Assembly (NCBI RefSeq): GCF_009497155.1
Contig: NZ_WINI01000009.1
Location: 186,001 to 250,000, forward strand
Reading direction: 5' to 3'
DNA: 64,000 bases
Source: Glaciimonas soli
GTDB lineage: Bacteria > Pseudomonadota > Gammaproteobacteria > Burkholderiales > Burkholderiaceae_D
The number at the start of each line of letters is the position of its first letter. Positions within the stretch are counted from its first letter, which is position 1. A program made the translations under genes and the position numbers. Shown in pieces: positions 36,277-47,494 of the stretch. A model generated the notes under the pieces. The model saw only the letters and a program-made list of their open reading frames with translations, was not told where the DNA came from and ran no database searches.

Positions 36277-37740
36277 ATGAACTCCATCAAACCGTCATTG
36301 CCACGCAAAGCCCTTTCACGTTTTCTGATGATCAGTTCCGTATTAGCTACTGGCTTGCTGCTTTATGGATGCGGCGGTGGCAATAGCGTCATCAAACAGG
36401 CCAGTAACGTCAATGCCGACGCCAGTATCAAAGCAGCCTGGGTAGTGGTCGGTGCCAACAATCAGGCCATCGCGCGCGTCGTCACTTCTGAGCTTAGCTG
36501 CCCGAAAATTCGCAATGGTTCTGTCTATTTCCCTATGACTTTGCGGGCCGCGGCGGGAACCATTCCGCAACGTAAAACCGCGAGTGATGCTGTCGATTCC
36601 AAGCCATCCGTTTTCCCGCTGACAGCGTGTGAATACAGTATTCCCGCTGGCACCAGCAGTCTTACGGTCGGATCATTTTCTTTGCCATTGCCAAAAGCGA
36701 ATCCACAGCGCATCGTCATCGTCGCCGATACCGGCTGTCGCATGAAGAAAGCTGACCAAGCCTGGCAAGCATGTAATGATGGCGACGCCTGGCCATTCCC
36801 TGAAATTGCCAAAACAGCCGCTGCAATGAAACCAGATTTGGTGCTGCATATCGGCGATTATCACTATCGTGAAAACGTTTGTCCGGATGATATCGCCGGT
36901 TGCAAAGGTAGTCCCTGGGGTTATGGCTGGGATGTCTGGCAAGCCGATCTTTTTAAACCTGCCGCACCACTGATGGCTGCTGCGCCGTGGGTTGTGGTGC
37001 GTGGTAATCATGAAGAATGTCGGCGCGCAGGCCAGGGCTGGTTCCGTTTTCTGGATACCCAACCCTACGATGCCAAGCGCTCTTGCGATAATGCCGCTAA
37101 CGATGACATTGCCAACTATACGGAGCCCTACGCAGTTGCCATCGGCAACGATACTCAGGTGATCGTATTTGACACATCCAAAGTCGGTAAAAAAGCGATA
37201 CCGAATACGAGCGAGGTATTTCTTAAATACCAGGCCCAATTTAAAACAGTGAATCAGTTGGCAGCCAAACCCGGCGTGCATAGTATTTTCACCAATCACC
37301 ATCCGATTCTCGGCTTCGTCCCGGTTCCCGGAAAAGCGCCGCTGCCAGGCAACCCAATCCTGCAGGAGGTAATGCAAAGCGTGAATCCAACCGCCTATTA
37401 TCCGGCTGGTGTGACAACTGCGATTCATGGCCATGTGCATGATTTCCAAGCGATTAGTTTCGCCACCAATCATCCTGCCACCTTTGTATCAGGTAACGGT
37501 GGTGATGATGTTGATGTCAATTTTGCCGATCCATTCCCGACGAATGCCAGCCCTGCGCCTGGCGTGATTGTCGATAAATTTTCACATACCAGCGCGTTTG
37601 GTTTTATGGTGATGGACAGACAAGCCGACGGCACCTGGGCCTACAAGGCCTATACCCGCAAAGGTTTGCTGCTGACGACTTGTCTGCAAAATGGCAATAA
37701 GATCAATTGCGACAAGACGGGTTATCTGGCACCGAATTAA
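36277..37740 (+). CDS. calcineurin-like metallophosphoesterase lipoprotein
   Basis: The 487-residue protein has a lipoprotein signal (LMISSVLATGLLLYGCGGG, Cys near residue 32). Its phosphoesterase domain carries the metal-binding motifs in order: VADTGC, HIGDYHY, GNHEECRRAG, TNHHP and HGHVHDF. These ligate two metal ions in purple acid phosphatase-like enzymes. The protein probably acts in the periplasm on an organic phosphate. Its stop overlaps the start of the di-haem peroxidase gene (TAATG), so the two are coupled; a comparable phosphoesterase/peroxidase pair occurs at 54,500-57,300. Confidence 0.88.
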   Translation: MNSIKPSLPRKALSRFLMISSVLATGLLLYGCGGGNSVIKQASNVNADASIKAAWVVVGANNQAIARVVTSELSCPKIRNGSVYFPMTLRAAAGTIPQRKTASDAVDSKPSVFPLTACEYSIPAGTSSLTVGSFSLPLPKANPQRIVIVADTGCRMKKADQAWQACNDGDAWPFPEIAKTAAAMKPDLVLHIGDYHYRENVCPDDIAGCKGSPWGYGWDVWQADLFKPAAPLMAAAPWVVVRGNHEECRRAGQGWFRFLDTQPYDAKRSCDNAANDDIANYTEPYAVAIGNDTQVIVFDTSKVGKKAIPNTSEVFLKYQAQFKTVNQLAAKPGVHSIFTNHHPILGFVPVPGKAPLPGNPILQEVMQSVNPTAYYPAGVTTAIHGHVHDFQAISFATNHPATFVSGNGGDDVDVNFADPFPTNASPAPGVIVDKFSHTSAFGFMVMDRQADGTWAYKAYTRKGLLLTTCLQNGNKINCDKTGYLAPN

Positions 37741-39086
37741 TGTTGAAATTGATGTTGAAACTAATGCCGCAATTAGTAAGGAATTCGCGCAGATCGGAAC
37801 AGCAAAACACCATCCGACGACTGGCATCCCAAACATGGATTAAAACCGATATCGGAAGGTGCTTGCGCTTTTCCGATCCGTTTTCCTTTCTGTTATTGAC
37901 TTTATTCTGTATCAGCGTCAATGCGACACCGACTTATACCGCGTTGCCCGCACCCGCCGGTAAGCCGAATGATCCGGCGGCCTTAGTGGCACTCGGTCGC
38001 CAATTATTTTTTGACCCGCGTTTATCCGAACCGCGCGGTACTAGCTGCGCCAGTTGTCATGCACCTGACAAAGCTTTTTCCGGCAACCACGGTTCAGGCA
38101 TCGGCGTTGCACTCGGCAGTCGCCCCGCCAGTTTAGGCACCCGCAACACACCTTCCGTTTTGTATCTGCGTTTTACACCGCCACGTTTTTTCTATGAAAG
38201 TGACGACGATCTTGTGCCGACACCTTACGGTGGTTTCTTTTGGGATGGTCGGGCTGACACCTTGGCTGAGCAAGCCTTGGGGCCGTTGTTTAATCCGTCA
38301 GAAATGAACAATAAGGATGCGCATCAATTCAGTCGCAAACTGCAGCAAGGTTATCGCGCAAGCATGCAGCAGCAATTTGGTGCGACGATATTTGATCAGC
38401 CCGCGCTGGCAACAAAAGCCGCTACCAGCGCGTTGCAAGCATTTTTGCGCAGCGATGAAATGACGCCATTCAGCTCTAAATATGATGCTTACATCCGCGG
38501 ACTAGGTACGCTCAACGCGGCAGAAATGCGCGGACTGCGTTTATTCAGGAATCCAGACAAAGGAAATTGTGCATCGTGCCATCAGTTCAATGACACCTCC
38601 AGTAATCCGGCACGTTCCATGTTTACCGATTTCAGTTATGACGCCGTAGCCGTGCCACGCAACCGCTTGATTCCCGCCAATCGCAACCCGAAAAATTACG
38701 ATATCGGCTTATGCCAGACTGCCGCCACCCTGCACTGGCCGGATAGTACGCAATGGTGCGGTTATTTCAAGACGCCAAGCTTACGCAACGTCGCCGCGCG
38801 TGAAAGCTATATGCACAACGGCGTGTTTACCTCATTGCGCGACGTCGTGGCTTTTTATGCGACACGCTCCACCAGGCCGACAGACTGGTACAAAAATAAA
38901 GTGGGAGAAAAATTCGACGACGTGCCCGCAGAATATAGTGACAATATCAACGTCAACGCCCTTCCCTATAATCGCCCCATCGGTGCGACGCCCGCGTTGA
39001 GCGACAGTGAGATCGACGACTTAGTGGTGTTTTTGAAAACCTTGACGGATGCGCCTTATCTCAAAGCAGCCCAAAACCGAAAATAA
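37740..39086 (+). CDS. di-haem cytochrome c peroxidase/MauG family protein
   Basis: The 448-residue protein starts at the ATG overlapping the preceding stop. A hydrophobic signal lies further in than usual (SFLLLTLFCISVNA, about residues 49-62), so a later start is possible. Two CxxCH haem sites are seen: CASCHAPDKAF and CASCHQFNDT. LGRQLFFDPRLSEPRGTSC, GGFFWDGRADTLAEQA and the C-terminal FKTPSLRNVAARESYMHNGVF complete the family pattern. It is expected in the periplasm, reducing peroxides or oxidising a protein partner. Confidence 0.9.
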   Translation: MLKLMLKLMPQLVRNSRRSEQQNTIRRLASQTWIKTDIGRCLRFSDPFSFLLLTLFCISVNATPTYTALPAPAGKPNDPAALVALGRQLFFDPRLSEPRGTSCASCHAPDKAFSGNHGSGIGVALGSRPASLGTRNTPSVLYLRFTPPRFFYESDDDLVPTPYGGFFWDGRADTLAEQALGPLFNPSEMNNKDAHQFSRKLQQGYRASMQQQFGATIFDQPALATKAATSALQAFLRSDEMTPFSSKYDAYIRGLGTLNAAEMRGLRLFRNPDKGNCASCHQFNDTSSNPARSMFTDFSYDAVAVPRNRLIPANRNPKNYDIGLCQTAATLHWPDSTQWCGYFKTPSLRNVAARESYMHNGVFTSLRDVVAFYATRSTRPTDWYKNKVGEKFDDVPAEYSDNINVNALPYNRPIGATPALSDSEIDDLVVFLKTLTDAPYLKAAQNRK

Positions 39087-39102
39087 TAACTGCAGTTGAA
39101 AT

Positions 39103-39768
39103 TTACTGTGGCGCAGCGGCAGATGATGAAGGTACCAGGCCAATTTCAATCGCATATTTGAACAACTCGGCATCATTCTTGATGCCGAGTTTTCTCATGG
39201 CGTTGGTTTTGTGGCCACTGACTGTTTGCTTGCTACGATGCTGCTGCGCGGCGATTGCATTAACAGTCATCCCGGAAACGAATAAGCGTACAACTTCCGC
39301 CTCGCTCTGCGAGAGCGTTGGCAGGCTATCAGGTGCTTCCTGTGTTTGCATGAGCCGGGTAATAATCGGAGAAAAATATCGACCGCCGCTATAGGCGGCG
39401 TGAATCGCGGGGATCAAACAACTGGGATCATCAGCCTTGCTGAGAATGCAGACTACCCCCTGCGCCAACAAGGTGCGTAGAACTACGGGATTATCCATCA
39501 TCGTCATCACACCGATTTTGAGATCAGGATAATGCCTGCCTAGATATGTCAACATCGCGAGCCCATCGGAGAATTCGCCTTTAGGCATTACATAATCAGT
39601 GATCAATACATCACACGGCGTCTGCTTGAGCACGGCTATCAGAGAAGTGGCATCCTGAGCACTGCCAACCAACTCTATCGTAGGTGCAGCAGCCAGTGCT
39701 TGTATGACGCCTAGCAAAAAAGCCGGGTGATCATCAGCGATGACGACGCGAATGGTAAATGTACGCAT
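39103..39768 (-). CDS. LuxR-type response regulator (RcsB/NarL family)
   Basis: A receiver (IRVVIADDHPAFLLGV, Asp58 in VLITDYVMPKG) is followed by a LuxR HTH (LSQSEAEVVRLFVSGMTVNAIAAQQHRSKQTVSGHKTNAMRKLGI). The ITDYVMP wording is closer to RcsB than the two paralogues at 17-18 kb. I chose the ATG at 39768 after GAGG; upstream ATGs at 39789 and 39801 lack sites. It sits beside a small trimeric autotransporter and a large hybrid kinase, its probable partner. Confidence 0.9.
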   Translation of the reverse strand: MRTFTIRVVIADDHPAFLLGVIQALAAAPTIELVGSAQDATSLIAVLKQTPCDVLITDYVMPKGEFSDGLAMLTYLGRHYPDLKIGVMTMMDNPVVLRTLLAQGVVCILSKADDPSCLIPAIHAAYSGGRYFSPIITRLMQTQEAPDSLPTLSQSEAEVVRLFVSGMTVNAIAAQQHRSKQTVSGHKTNAMRKLGIKNDAELFKYAIEIGLVPSSSAAAPQ

Positions 39769-39834
39769 TTTTTCGCCCTCAATACTCATGCTAAAGACCA
39801 CTTTAGCACATGATCCTTAAGCGCAAAATCAAGC

Positions 39835-40998
39835 TCAAAACTCGTAGCCTACCTGCGACCGTAATCCGACATCACCAGTATTCGTCACGGACACAGCGGC
39901 ATTGCCTAACCAATGACCATTGCGCGATCGATGGATAACACTTGCTGCCAACGCGCTGCCACCCATATAAGTCGCGGTACCGGTAGCCACCACGGTACGG
40001 CCAGGTCCCGATGGCGTGAAATTCGGCATCGCCATCGCTGCCGCTACACCAGCATAGGCATTTTTCGCAACCGTGTCGATAGCGCGCTGCGCATCGTTGA
40101 AGCGCTGATCGGTGTAAGCATTCGCCTGCGCTTTGGCCTGCGTCACTTGCGCGTTTGTGTAGTCGTTTGCTTGTGTTACCTGAGTATCCGTATACGTGTT
40201 GGCCTGTTTCAAACCCTGCTCCATCGCAGTACTGATTTGTTCTGGCACGTGATTGTCATTGTTCACATTCGCACCATTGTCAGAGACTGGATTGGCATTC
40301 AGATTCTTGTTATTTTCAACAATCGTGACGCGTCCGTCCAGATTGCTCACCTGATTCTGAAGCTGATCCCGCAAACCGATAAGCTGACCATAATTAGCTG
40401 CATCCGTATTTTCCACACCTGCTGCCACATTGGTAATCTGACGCTGCCAAGTGCTGTTACCAACCGATATCGTATTGGCGCGCGTTGCTTCTGAGTTTGC
40501 GCCTAAAGCTACCGCATAGCTCGCATTTTCAGCCACCGATGAGAACGCCCCAAGCGCCATACTGCGCGTAGCAGAACTACTGACGACAGTATCGCTACCC
40601 ATAGCAATACCAAACCATGATGCGGCTTCGCTGCCGACACCATAGGCCATGGATTCAATCCCGAGCGATCTCGCATTGTTACCTATCGCTATGGAATTCT
40701 GACCTAGCGCCTGCGAATGCGTAGCTATGGCAGTTGCACCGTTGTTAGCTTGAGCATCATGACCGAGCGCAACCGAATAATCTCCCCGCGCCAGGGCGTT
40801 GAAACCGATAGCAATTGCACCAAAGCGAGCTTGCGCGCCGTCACCGACCTCTACTGCCTCATTCGTCTGCGCATCAGCATCAGATGCCAAGATGACGCCC
40901 CACAACCCGACCGCGAGCATCAATGCCGCCACTGGCAAGCGTGACTTATTGTTACTACCGCCCCCAGCGCTCAAAACGTCGTGATAATCTCTCTTCAT
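39835..40998 (-). CDS. small trimeric autotransporter adhesin
   Basis: This is a 387-residue YadA-type protein. A signal segment (LPVAALMLAVGLWGVILASDADA) is followed by a compact head of left-handed roll repeats (AIAIGFNALARGDYSVALGHDAQANN...), a neck (VENTDAANYGQL), a coiled coil containing two TYTDTQVTQANDY-like copies and a membrane anchor (QRFNDAQRAIDTVAKNAYAGVAAAMAMP through VGYEF). It lacks the extended signal peptide of the giant adhesin. AAGGA eight bases upstream fixes the start at 40998. It is divergent from the hybrid kinase gene by 113 bases. Confidence 0.9.
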   Translation of the reverse strand: MKRDYHDVLSAGGGSNNKSRLPVAALMLAVGLWGVILASDADAQTNEAVEVGDGAQARFGAIAIGFNALARGDYSVALGHDAQANNGATAIATHSQALGQNSIAIGNNARSLGIESMAYGVGSEAASWFGIAMGSDTVVSSSATRSMALGAFSSVAENASYAVALGANSEATRANTISVGNSTWQRQITNVAAGVENTDAANYGQLIGLRDQLQNQVSNLDGRVTIVENNKNLNANPVSDNGANVNNDNHVPEQISTAMEQGLKQANTYTDTQVTQANDYTNAQVTQAKAQANAYTDQRFNDAQRAIDTVAKNAYAGVAAAMAMPNFTPSGPGRTVVATGTATYMGGSALAASVIHRSRNGHWLGNAAVSVTNTGDVGLRSQVGYEF

Positions 40999-41111
40999 GC
41001 TGCATTTCCTTCTGATAATTGCGTACAAGAGGAGCAGAATAAACGCTGCAATAACAGCTGTGAACCAGACCAGTACGGATCTAACGGGCTATTTTTTGAA
41101 CGAGAGACTGT

Positions 41112-44100
41112 ATGTCATTGCAACAACCTACCTCACCGCAATCAACTGCGGCCGACAACAGCGCTAGCAAAAAGAACAGCGACCTGACCTTGCTCGGTCG
41201 CTATCAGCGCAATCTGCTGTTTGGAGGCGGCATCGTGCTGTCGCTGGTGATTATGGTGATTGCAGCGATGTCGGCGTGGACACGCAGCAAGGATTACATC
41301 GCCGAAGGACGGTCAGTGTTTTTATCTCATCAGGCGCTGCTGCGGGTTGAAATCGAAACCAAGCAGGCGGCGTTACAGCACGATGTGATCAACGCAGAAA
41401 TGCTGTGGAGTGATCATAGGCTACCGAGTGAAAATTTGGTCCGGCAATTCGCTGCACAGCATGGCCGCATCGAAATACGCGCCAGCGATAAGGTTGATCC
41501 CCAATTGGCATTAGCTGTGCTGACACCAGATCATCAGGCACAAGCATACGCAGAATATCTGGCACTGACCGAACAACAGGCCTACGTCACCAGCACCACC
41601 GCGATACAGCGCGCTCGCCCGACTACAGGTTATTACTACAACCCCGAGCACACTTATATCGCGATCTCCCCGACTCCTAAAGCGAACAATCCCATCATTG
41701 CACTTGACGCGCAAAACACTGCTGATCTGATCAAACGTCTGGCGATTAATGTCGGTGATCTGCAAAATCCTGTTGTTGCCGCACACTTGCGTACTAGTCG
41801 CAACGTCGTCTGGTTACCACCCGGCATTGGACCTCTGACCGGCAATGAAGTGATTAAACTGGCGCAACCGGCATTCGAAGGCGACAAGCCTTTTATGGTA
41901 TTTGTCAGTGATTTTCCGGCCAGCATATTGCGTAACCATCTGAGTGAAGACACTTACGATGGTGAATTTGTGATCCTTGATCAACATGGTGTTGTAGTAC
42001 TGAAAAGCTCGAAATCCGGTGCTGCCGACGATCCGCTCGTGCGCAAATTAATCGCTTCAGGCGACTGGCGAGCCGGCTTTAAAAAACTGAGCGAACACTA
42101 TGACGATGGCATTTTTTCGGTGTCGGATCGATTGCCGTTAACCGGTTGGGTACTGAGTTATGCTTTTTCATGGCGCACTATTTTGACCGCTCTATGGCCG
42201 CAGCTGGTATTTGTGATCAGCATGATGCTGTTGATGCTGGCATTCTTATGGGGTTTCGTGATCGCTTTCGATCGCCGGATATTCATGCCGGTTTTCTTGC
42301 GCTCGCAACGCACTTTTGAAAGCGAAAACCTGAACCGGACCATCATCGCAGCCGCCCCGGTGGGATTGAGTCTGTTGTCTGCTGTCGATGGTGAAGTTTT
42401 GCTGCAAAACGAGGTGATGCGTGCCTATGACAGCAAGGCTGGCGGCATACCGTTGCATGCCCGCTTCATGGATGTTTATCGCGCTAACGCAAAGTCTTAC
42501 TTCGATGAAGAGACGCCTGTATTATTGGAGCACGAACTGACAATAGCGCTGGCCGATGCTGACCAAACGCATTTGCTGGCAAAAGTCATACAGACCAAAT
42601 ATCAAGGTCGCGACGTATTGCTATGCACTTTCTCTGATATCACTGCCCGCCAGAAAATTGAACAAAAACTGGAAGAAGCACGACAAGCAGCAGATGCTGC
42701 CAATAGTGCAAAATCCACTTTTCTGGCAACCATGAGCCACGAAATTCGCACCCCACTCAATGCCATGCTCGGCAGTCTGGAATTGCTGGCACGCTCACCT
42801 TTATCTGCAATACAAACCAAGTGGATAGGGATCGTCAACATGACGTCGGATTCTTTACTCAATGTCATTAGCGACATTCTGGATTTTTCCAAAGTTGAAT
42901 CCGGACAAATGAGCCTTGAGCAATGTTCTTTCGATCTGGCCGCTACGATGCAGCAGGTCGTCGCTATCTTTGCGCCAATGGCCGACAGCAAAAATATCTA
43001 TCTTCATTTATCCATCACACCTGAGATCGCCCGCCACTATCGCGGTGACCCGGCGCGATTGCAGCAAATTGTCTCTAATCTGGTGAGCAACGCCATCAAG
43101 TTCACCGCAACTGGCGGGGTCGATATTCATGTCCTCGCAACACCGACACCAGCTGAGAATGACCTTGCAAACGTCACCATTCTCGTCAGCGATACAGGCA
43201 TCGGTATTTCCCCGGCCTCGTTAGGAAAAATATTTGATGCTTATACTCAGGCAGATACCTCAATCCACCGTCGATTTGGTGGCACCGGTCTTGGTTTGCC
43301 GCTATGCCGACGCTTAACTACACTGATGGGCGGCACCATCACTGTAGCCAGTACACCTGGTATCGGCAGTACATTTACGGTCAACTTGCCGCTTCCTGTC
43401 GAAAGCGATGTGACGTTAATAGCCTCCCCACTTGCTGACGGCAGCGGCATTCGCAATGCAGATGAGAATTCAGCCATCCGCGTGCTGGTCGCGGAAGATC
43501 ATCCCGCCAATCGAATGGTGCTGCAGGATCAACTCGATACCTTGGGTTATCAAGCAGATATTGTAAAAAACGGCCGCGCAGCATTACGTGCATTTGGAGA
43601 AAAGCCATACGATATTGTGCTGACCGATCTGGGTATGCCAGTCATGGATGGCTACACACTGGCAGCCTGTTTGCGCGATCAGCATACCACCGTCCCGGTG
43701 GTGGCCATGACCGCCTATACCACTGCTGATGAGCATAGGCGCTGCGTGGAAACCGGTATTATTGATATCGCGCTCAAACCATTGTCGATGGCATCACTTG
43801 ATCAGATACTACGTAAATATGCTGGTCATGCTGGCCGCATAACTTCAATCCCCAAAGAAATAACTAATAATTTCGCCGAACAATCTCAACCTCTGAGCCA
43901 ACATGTACGTGCAGTGCTTAATCTGGCGACCATGCAATCGCTAACGTTAATCCAGAATGCCATCACAGAAGGCGATACAGAAACGGTATTGATGCAATTG
44001 CACTCCATCAACGGCGGCTTGATCATGGCAGGCGAATTATCTGTTGCCGCCGAATCCGCACGCTTGGAACAATCTGTCCGCGAAGCTGGGTTGGAGCTTA

Positions 44101-44162
44101 TAAAGTCCGAATGGGCGACCTTTGAAGCCTTGGTTTGCGACACTCTTGAAATTAACAAATAA
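41112..44162 (+). CDS. RcsC/BvgS-like hybrid sensor histidine kinase
   Basis: The 1016-residue protein has a membrane helix (about 36-58, GGGIVLSLVIMVIAAM), a large periplasmic sensor domain of no family that I recognise (about 60-355), a second helix (LVFVISMMLLMLAFLWG), a PAS-like linker (about 405-520), HisKA with MSHEIRTPLNAM (His543), HATPase with GGTGLGLPL, a receiver with IVLTDLGMPVMDGY (Asp839) and an Hpt domain with LHSINGG (His964). It thus carries a full phosphorelay. The nearest regulator without a kinase is at 39,103-39,768; the paralogue at 17,959-18,651 is another candidate partner. Confidence 0.92.
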   Translation: MSLQQPTSPQSTAADNSASKKNSDLTLLGRYQRNLLFGGGIVLSLVIMVIAAMSAWTRSKDYIAEGRSVFLSHQALLRVEIETKQAALQHDVINAEMLWSDHRLPSENLVRQFAAQHGRIEIRASDKVDPQLALAVLTPDHQAQAYAEYLALTEQQAYVTSTTAIQRARPTTGYYYNPEHTYIAISPTPKANNPIIALDAQNTADLIKRLAINVGDLQNPVVAAHLRTSRNVVWLPPGIGPLTGNEVIKLAQPAFEGDKPFMVFVSDFPASILRNHLSEDTYDGEFVILDQHGVVVLKSSKSGAADDPLVRKLIASGDWRAGFKKLSEHYDDGIFSVSDRLPLTGWVLSYAFSWRTILTALWPQLVFVISMMLLMLAFLWGFVIAFDRRIFMPVFLRSQRTFESENLNRTIIAAAPVGLSLLSAVDGEVLLQNEVMRAYDSKAGGIPLHARFMDVYRANAKSYFDEETPVLLEHELTIALADADQTHLLAKVIQTKYQGRDVLLCTFSDITARQKIEQKLEEARQAADAANSAKSTFLATMSHEIRTPLNAMLGSLELLARSPLSAIQTKWIGIVNMTSDSLLNVISDILDFSKVESGQMSLEQCSFDLAATMQQVVAIFAPMADSKNIYLHLSITPEIARHYRGDPARLQQIVSNLVSNAIKFTATGGVDIHVLATPTPAENDLANVTILVSDTGIGISPASLGKIFDAYTQADTSIHRRFGGTGLGLPLCRRLTTLMGGTITVASTPGIGSTFTVNLPLPVESDVTLIASPLADGSGIRNADENSAIRVLVAEDHPANRMVLQDQLDTLGYQADIVKNGRAALRAFGEKPYDIVLTDLGMPVMDGYTLAACLRDQHTTVPVVAMTAYTTADEHRRCVETGIIDIALKPLSMASLDQILRKYAGHAGRITSIPKEITNNFAEQSQPLSQHVRAVLNLATMQSLTLIQNAITEGDTETVLMQLHSINGGLIMAGELSVAAESARLEQSVREAGLELIKSEWATFEALVCDTLEINK

Positions 44163-44245
44163 TCAATTACGCACGTCATGTCTCTAGATTTGCCTCATAA
44201 CAGTGCCTTTCTCATAACATAAACATCGCTTTAAAATATCCGCCC

Positions 44246-44274
44246 TTGAAATATCGCCTAAGCATCCCTATACT
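44246..44274 (+). promoter_or_regulatory. sigma-70-type promoter of groESL
   Basis: TTGAAA (44246-44251) and TATACT (44269-44274) are separated by 17 bases. The -10 box runs directly into the CIRCE element, so repressor binding would block RNA polymerase. Confidence 0.85.
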
Positions 44275-44300
44275 TAGCACTCGTCAGGTGAGAGTGCTAA
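44274..44300 (+). promoter_or_regulatory. CIRCE operator (HrcA binding site)
   Basis: TTAGCACTC (44274-44282), nine bases, then GAGTGCTAA (44292-44300): a perfect match to the CIRCE consensus. HrcA, aided by GroEL, represses the operon until heat stress. Confidence 0.95.
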
Positions 44301-44437
44301 TAACCTCACCTAGTCACGTTTTCTGTGCGGCAGCAATCGGGGGGTCTACTCGATGCCAAACAAATCGAGGCTCACCCTGTTTGCAACGCACTATTGTTTG
44401 CAACAACCATAACTTGTTGAATTTAAAGGAGTTACTC

Positions 44438-44734
44438 ATGAGTCATAATCTTCGTCCTTTGCATGATCGCGTCATCGTTAAGCGTCTTGATGTAGAAACT
44501 AAAACTGCATCCGGTATCGTATTGCCAGAAGCTGCAGCTGAAAAACCAGATCAAGGCGAAGTATTGGCTATTGGTACTGGCAAAATTATTGACGGCAAAT
44601 TGCATCCGCTGGATGTCAAAGTTGGCGATCGCGTTTTGTTCGGCAAATATGCTGGTCAATCAGTCAAAATCGACGGCCAAGAATTACTGGTTATGCGTGA
44701 AGAAGATTTGTTTGCGGTTGTTGACGGCAAATAA
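44438..44734 (+). CDS. groS: co-chaperonin GroES
   Basis: The 98-residue GroES forms the heptameric lid of the GroEL folding chamber. It shows [36 protein letters not shown] with the mobile loop, and [12 protein letters not shown] plus [13 protein letters not shown] at the C-terminus. AAAGGAG stands before the ATG at 44438; the frame extends upstream, but the family start is here. It is first in the operon with groEL under CIRCE control. Confidence 0.97.
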   Translation: MSHNLRPLHDRVIVKRLDVETKTASGIVLPEAAAEKPDQGEVLAIGTGKIIDGKLHPLDVKVGDRVLFGKYAGQSVKIDGQELLVMREEDLFAVVDGK

Positions 44735-44759
44735 TTCATTTCACCGATCGCGAATTTAA

Positions 44760-46460
<1,701 letters not shown>

Positions 46461-46540
46461 TAAATTGATCGTGCAGAATCACCGCACGATCACACCGCAC
46501 TGTCTAGGCATCTTTTTTTATTGATGTCTGATATTTGCGA

Positions 46541-46569
46541 AAAAAGCCCGCAGCAATGCGGGCTTTTTT
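46541..46569 (+). terminator. terminator of groESL
   Basis: AAAAAGCCCGC (46541-46551) and GCGGGCTTTTT (46558-46568) form an 11-bp stem with a six-base loop followed by T residues, 80 bases after groEL. Confidence 0.9.
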
Positions 46570-46699
46570 ATTGCTGGAATAGTTATCAAAAATTTATTAA
46601 GCAAATAAGATAGCGCTATCTGTTAGAATATTTCAGCTTGGCAACACGATCACTTGTCATTTCCATTCAGGGCGCTTAGACGAACCAAAGGGGGGTGTG

Positions 46700-47299
46700 A
46701 TGAACAAACGCATGCAGGTTTCTCTCATGGTGTGGTGTTTAGCCGTTGTTTTGCAGCCCCTGCAGGGGTTCGCGCAGGAAAATATAGCCGCTGCCTCGAC
46801 TGCTATCGTCCCGCACACTTCCTCTGAGCGAGATGGTCAACACGATTTTGACTTCGAGATAGGCACTTGGAAAATTCACCTGTCACGCCTTCTCCACCCC
46901 TTAACCGGATCGACATCCTGGGTACAATTTGACGGTACTTCCACCACTAGGAAAGTGTGGAATGGACTCGCTAATATTGAGGAGTTTGAAACCGATAGCC
47001 CAACCGGCCACATCGAAGGTTTGACTCTGCGCCTATACAATCCGCAATCGCATCAGTGGAGCCTGTATTGGGCCAACAGCAGAAATGGCGCTATGGGCGG
47101 CCCACCCAACGTCGGTGAGTTCAACAATGGACGCGGCGAATTTTACTCCCAAGATACCTTTAATGACAAAACTATCCTGGTTCGGTATGTCTGGTCGAAC
47201 ATTACGGCCAATTCGGCGCACTTTGAACAAGCATTCTCAGCTGATGGCGGCAAGTCCTGGGAGGTAAACTGGGTTACCGATCAGAAGCGAGTGCAATGA
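46700..47299 (+). CDS. exported protein resembling DUF1579-type beta-barrel proteins
   Basis: This is a 199-residue secreted protein with a signal peptide (VSLMVWCLAVVLQPLQGFAQ). The mature part starts HDFDFEIGTWKIHLSRL and contains GSTSWVQFDGT, HIEGLTLRLYNPQSHQWSLYW and FEQAFSADGGKSWEVNWV, a pattern I associate with conserved proteins of lipocalin-like fold (DUF1579-like). Function is unknown. A GGGGGTGTG stretch precedes the ATG. It stands alone between groESL and a dispersed repeat. Confidence 0.7.
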   Translation: MNKRMQVSLMVWCLAVVLQPLQGFAQENIAAASTAIVPHTSSERDGQHDFDFEIGTWKIHLSRLLHPLTGSTSWVQFDGTSTTRKVWNGLANIEEFETDSPTGHIEGLTLRLYNPQSHQWSLYWANSRNGAMGGPPNVGEFNNGRGEFYSQDTFNDKTILVRYVWSNITANSAHFEQAFSADGGKSWEVNWVTDQKRVQ

Positions 47300-47340
47300 A
47301 TAACAAGCAGCCATGCCTGCTACTTAAAAAAATAGTCACT

Positions 47341-47434
47341 AAGTAATTCAGAATAACTGATTTGAAAATATCCGCCGTCATTCCCGCGAACGCGAGGACG
47401 ACGATAATTTTCAAATCAGTATTTGATACTACTT
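47341..47434. repeat. dispersed palindromic element, copy 4
   Basis: AGTAATTCAGAATAACTGATTTGAAAAT at the left and ATTTTCAAATCAGTATTTGATACTACTT at the right pair around a CCGTCATTCCCGCG/CGCGAGGACGACG core. This shows the full-length form: outer arms ending AGTAAT, inner TTGAAAA arms, then the GC-rich core. Confidence 0.85.
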
Positions 47435-47494
47435 AGCATCAAAACTAGCCCCTATCGATCAAACATGATCTGGCTCAGCATCAAAAACCCGATG

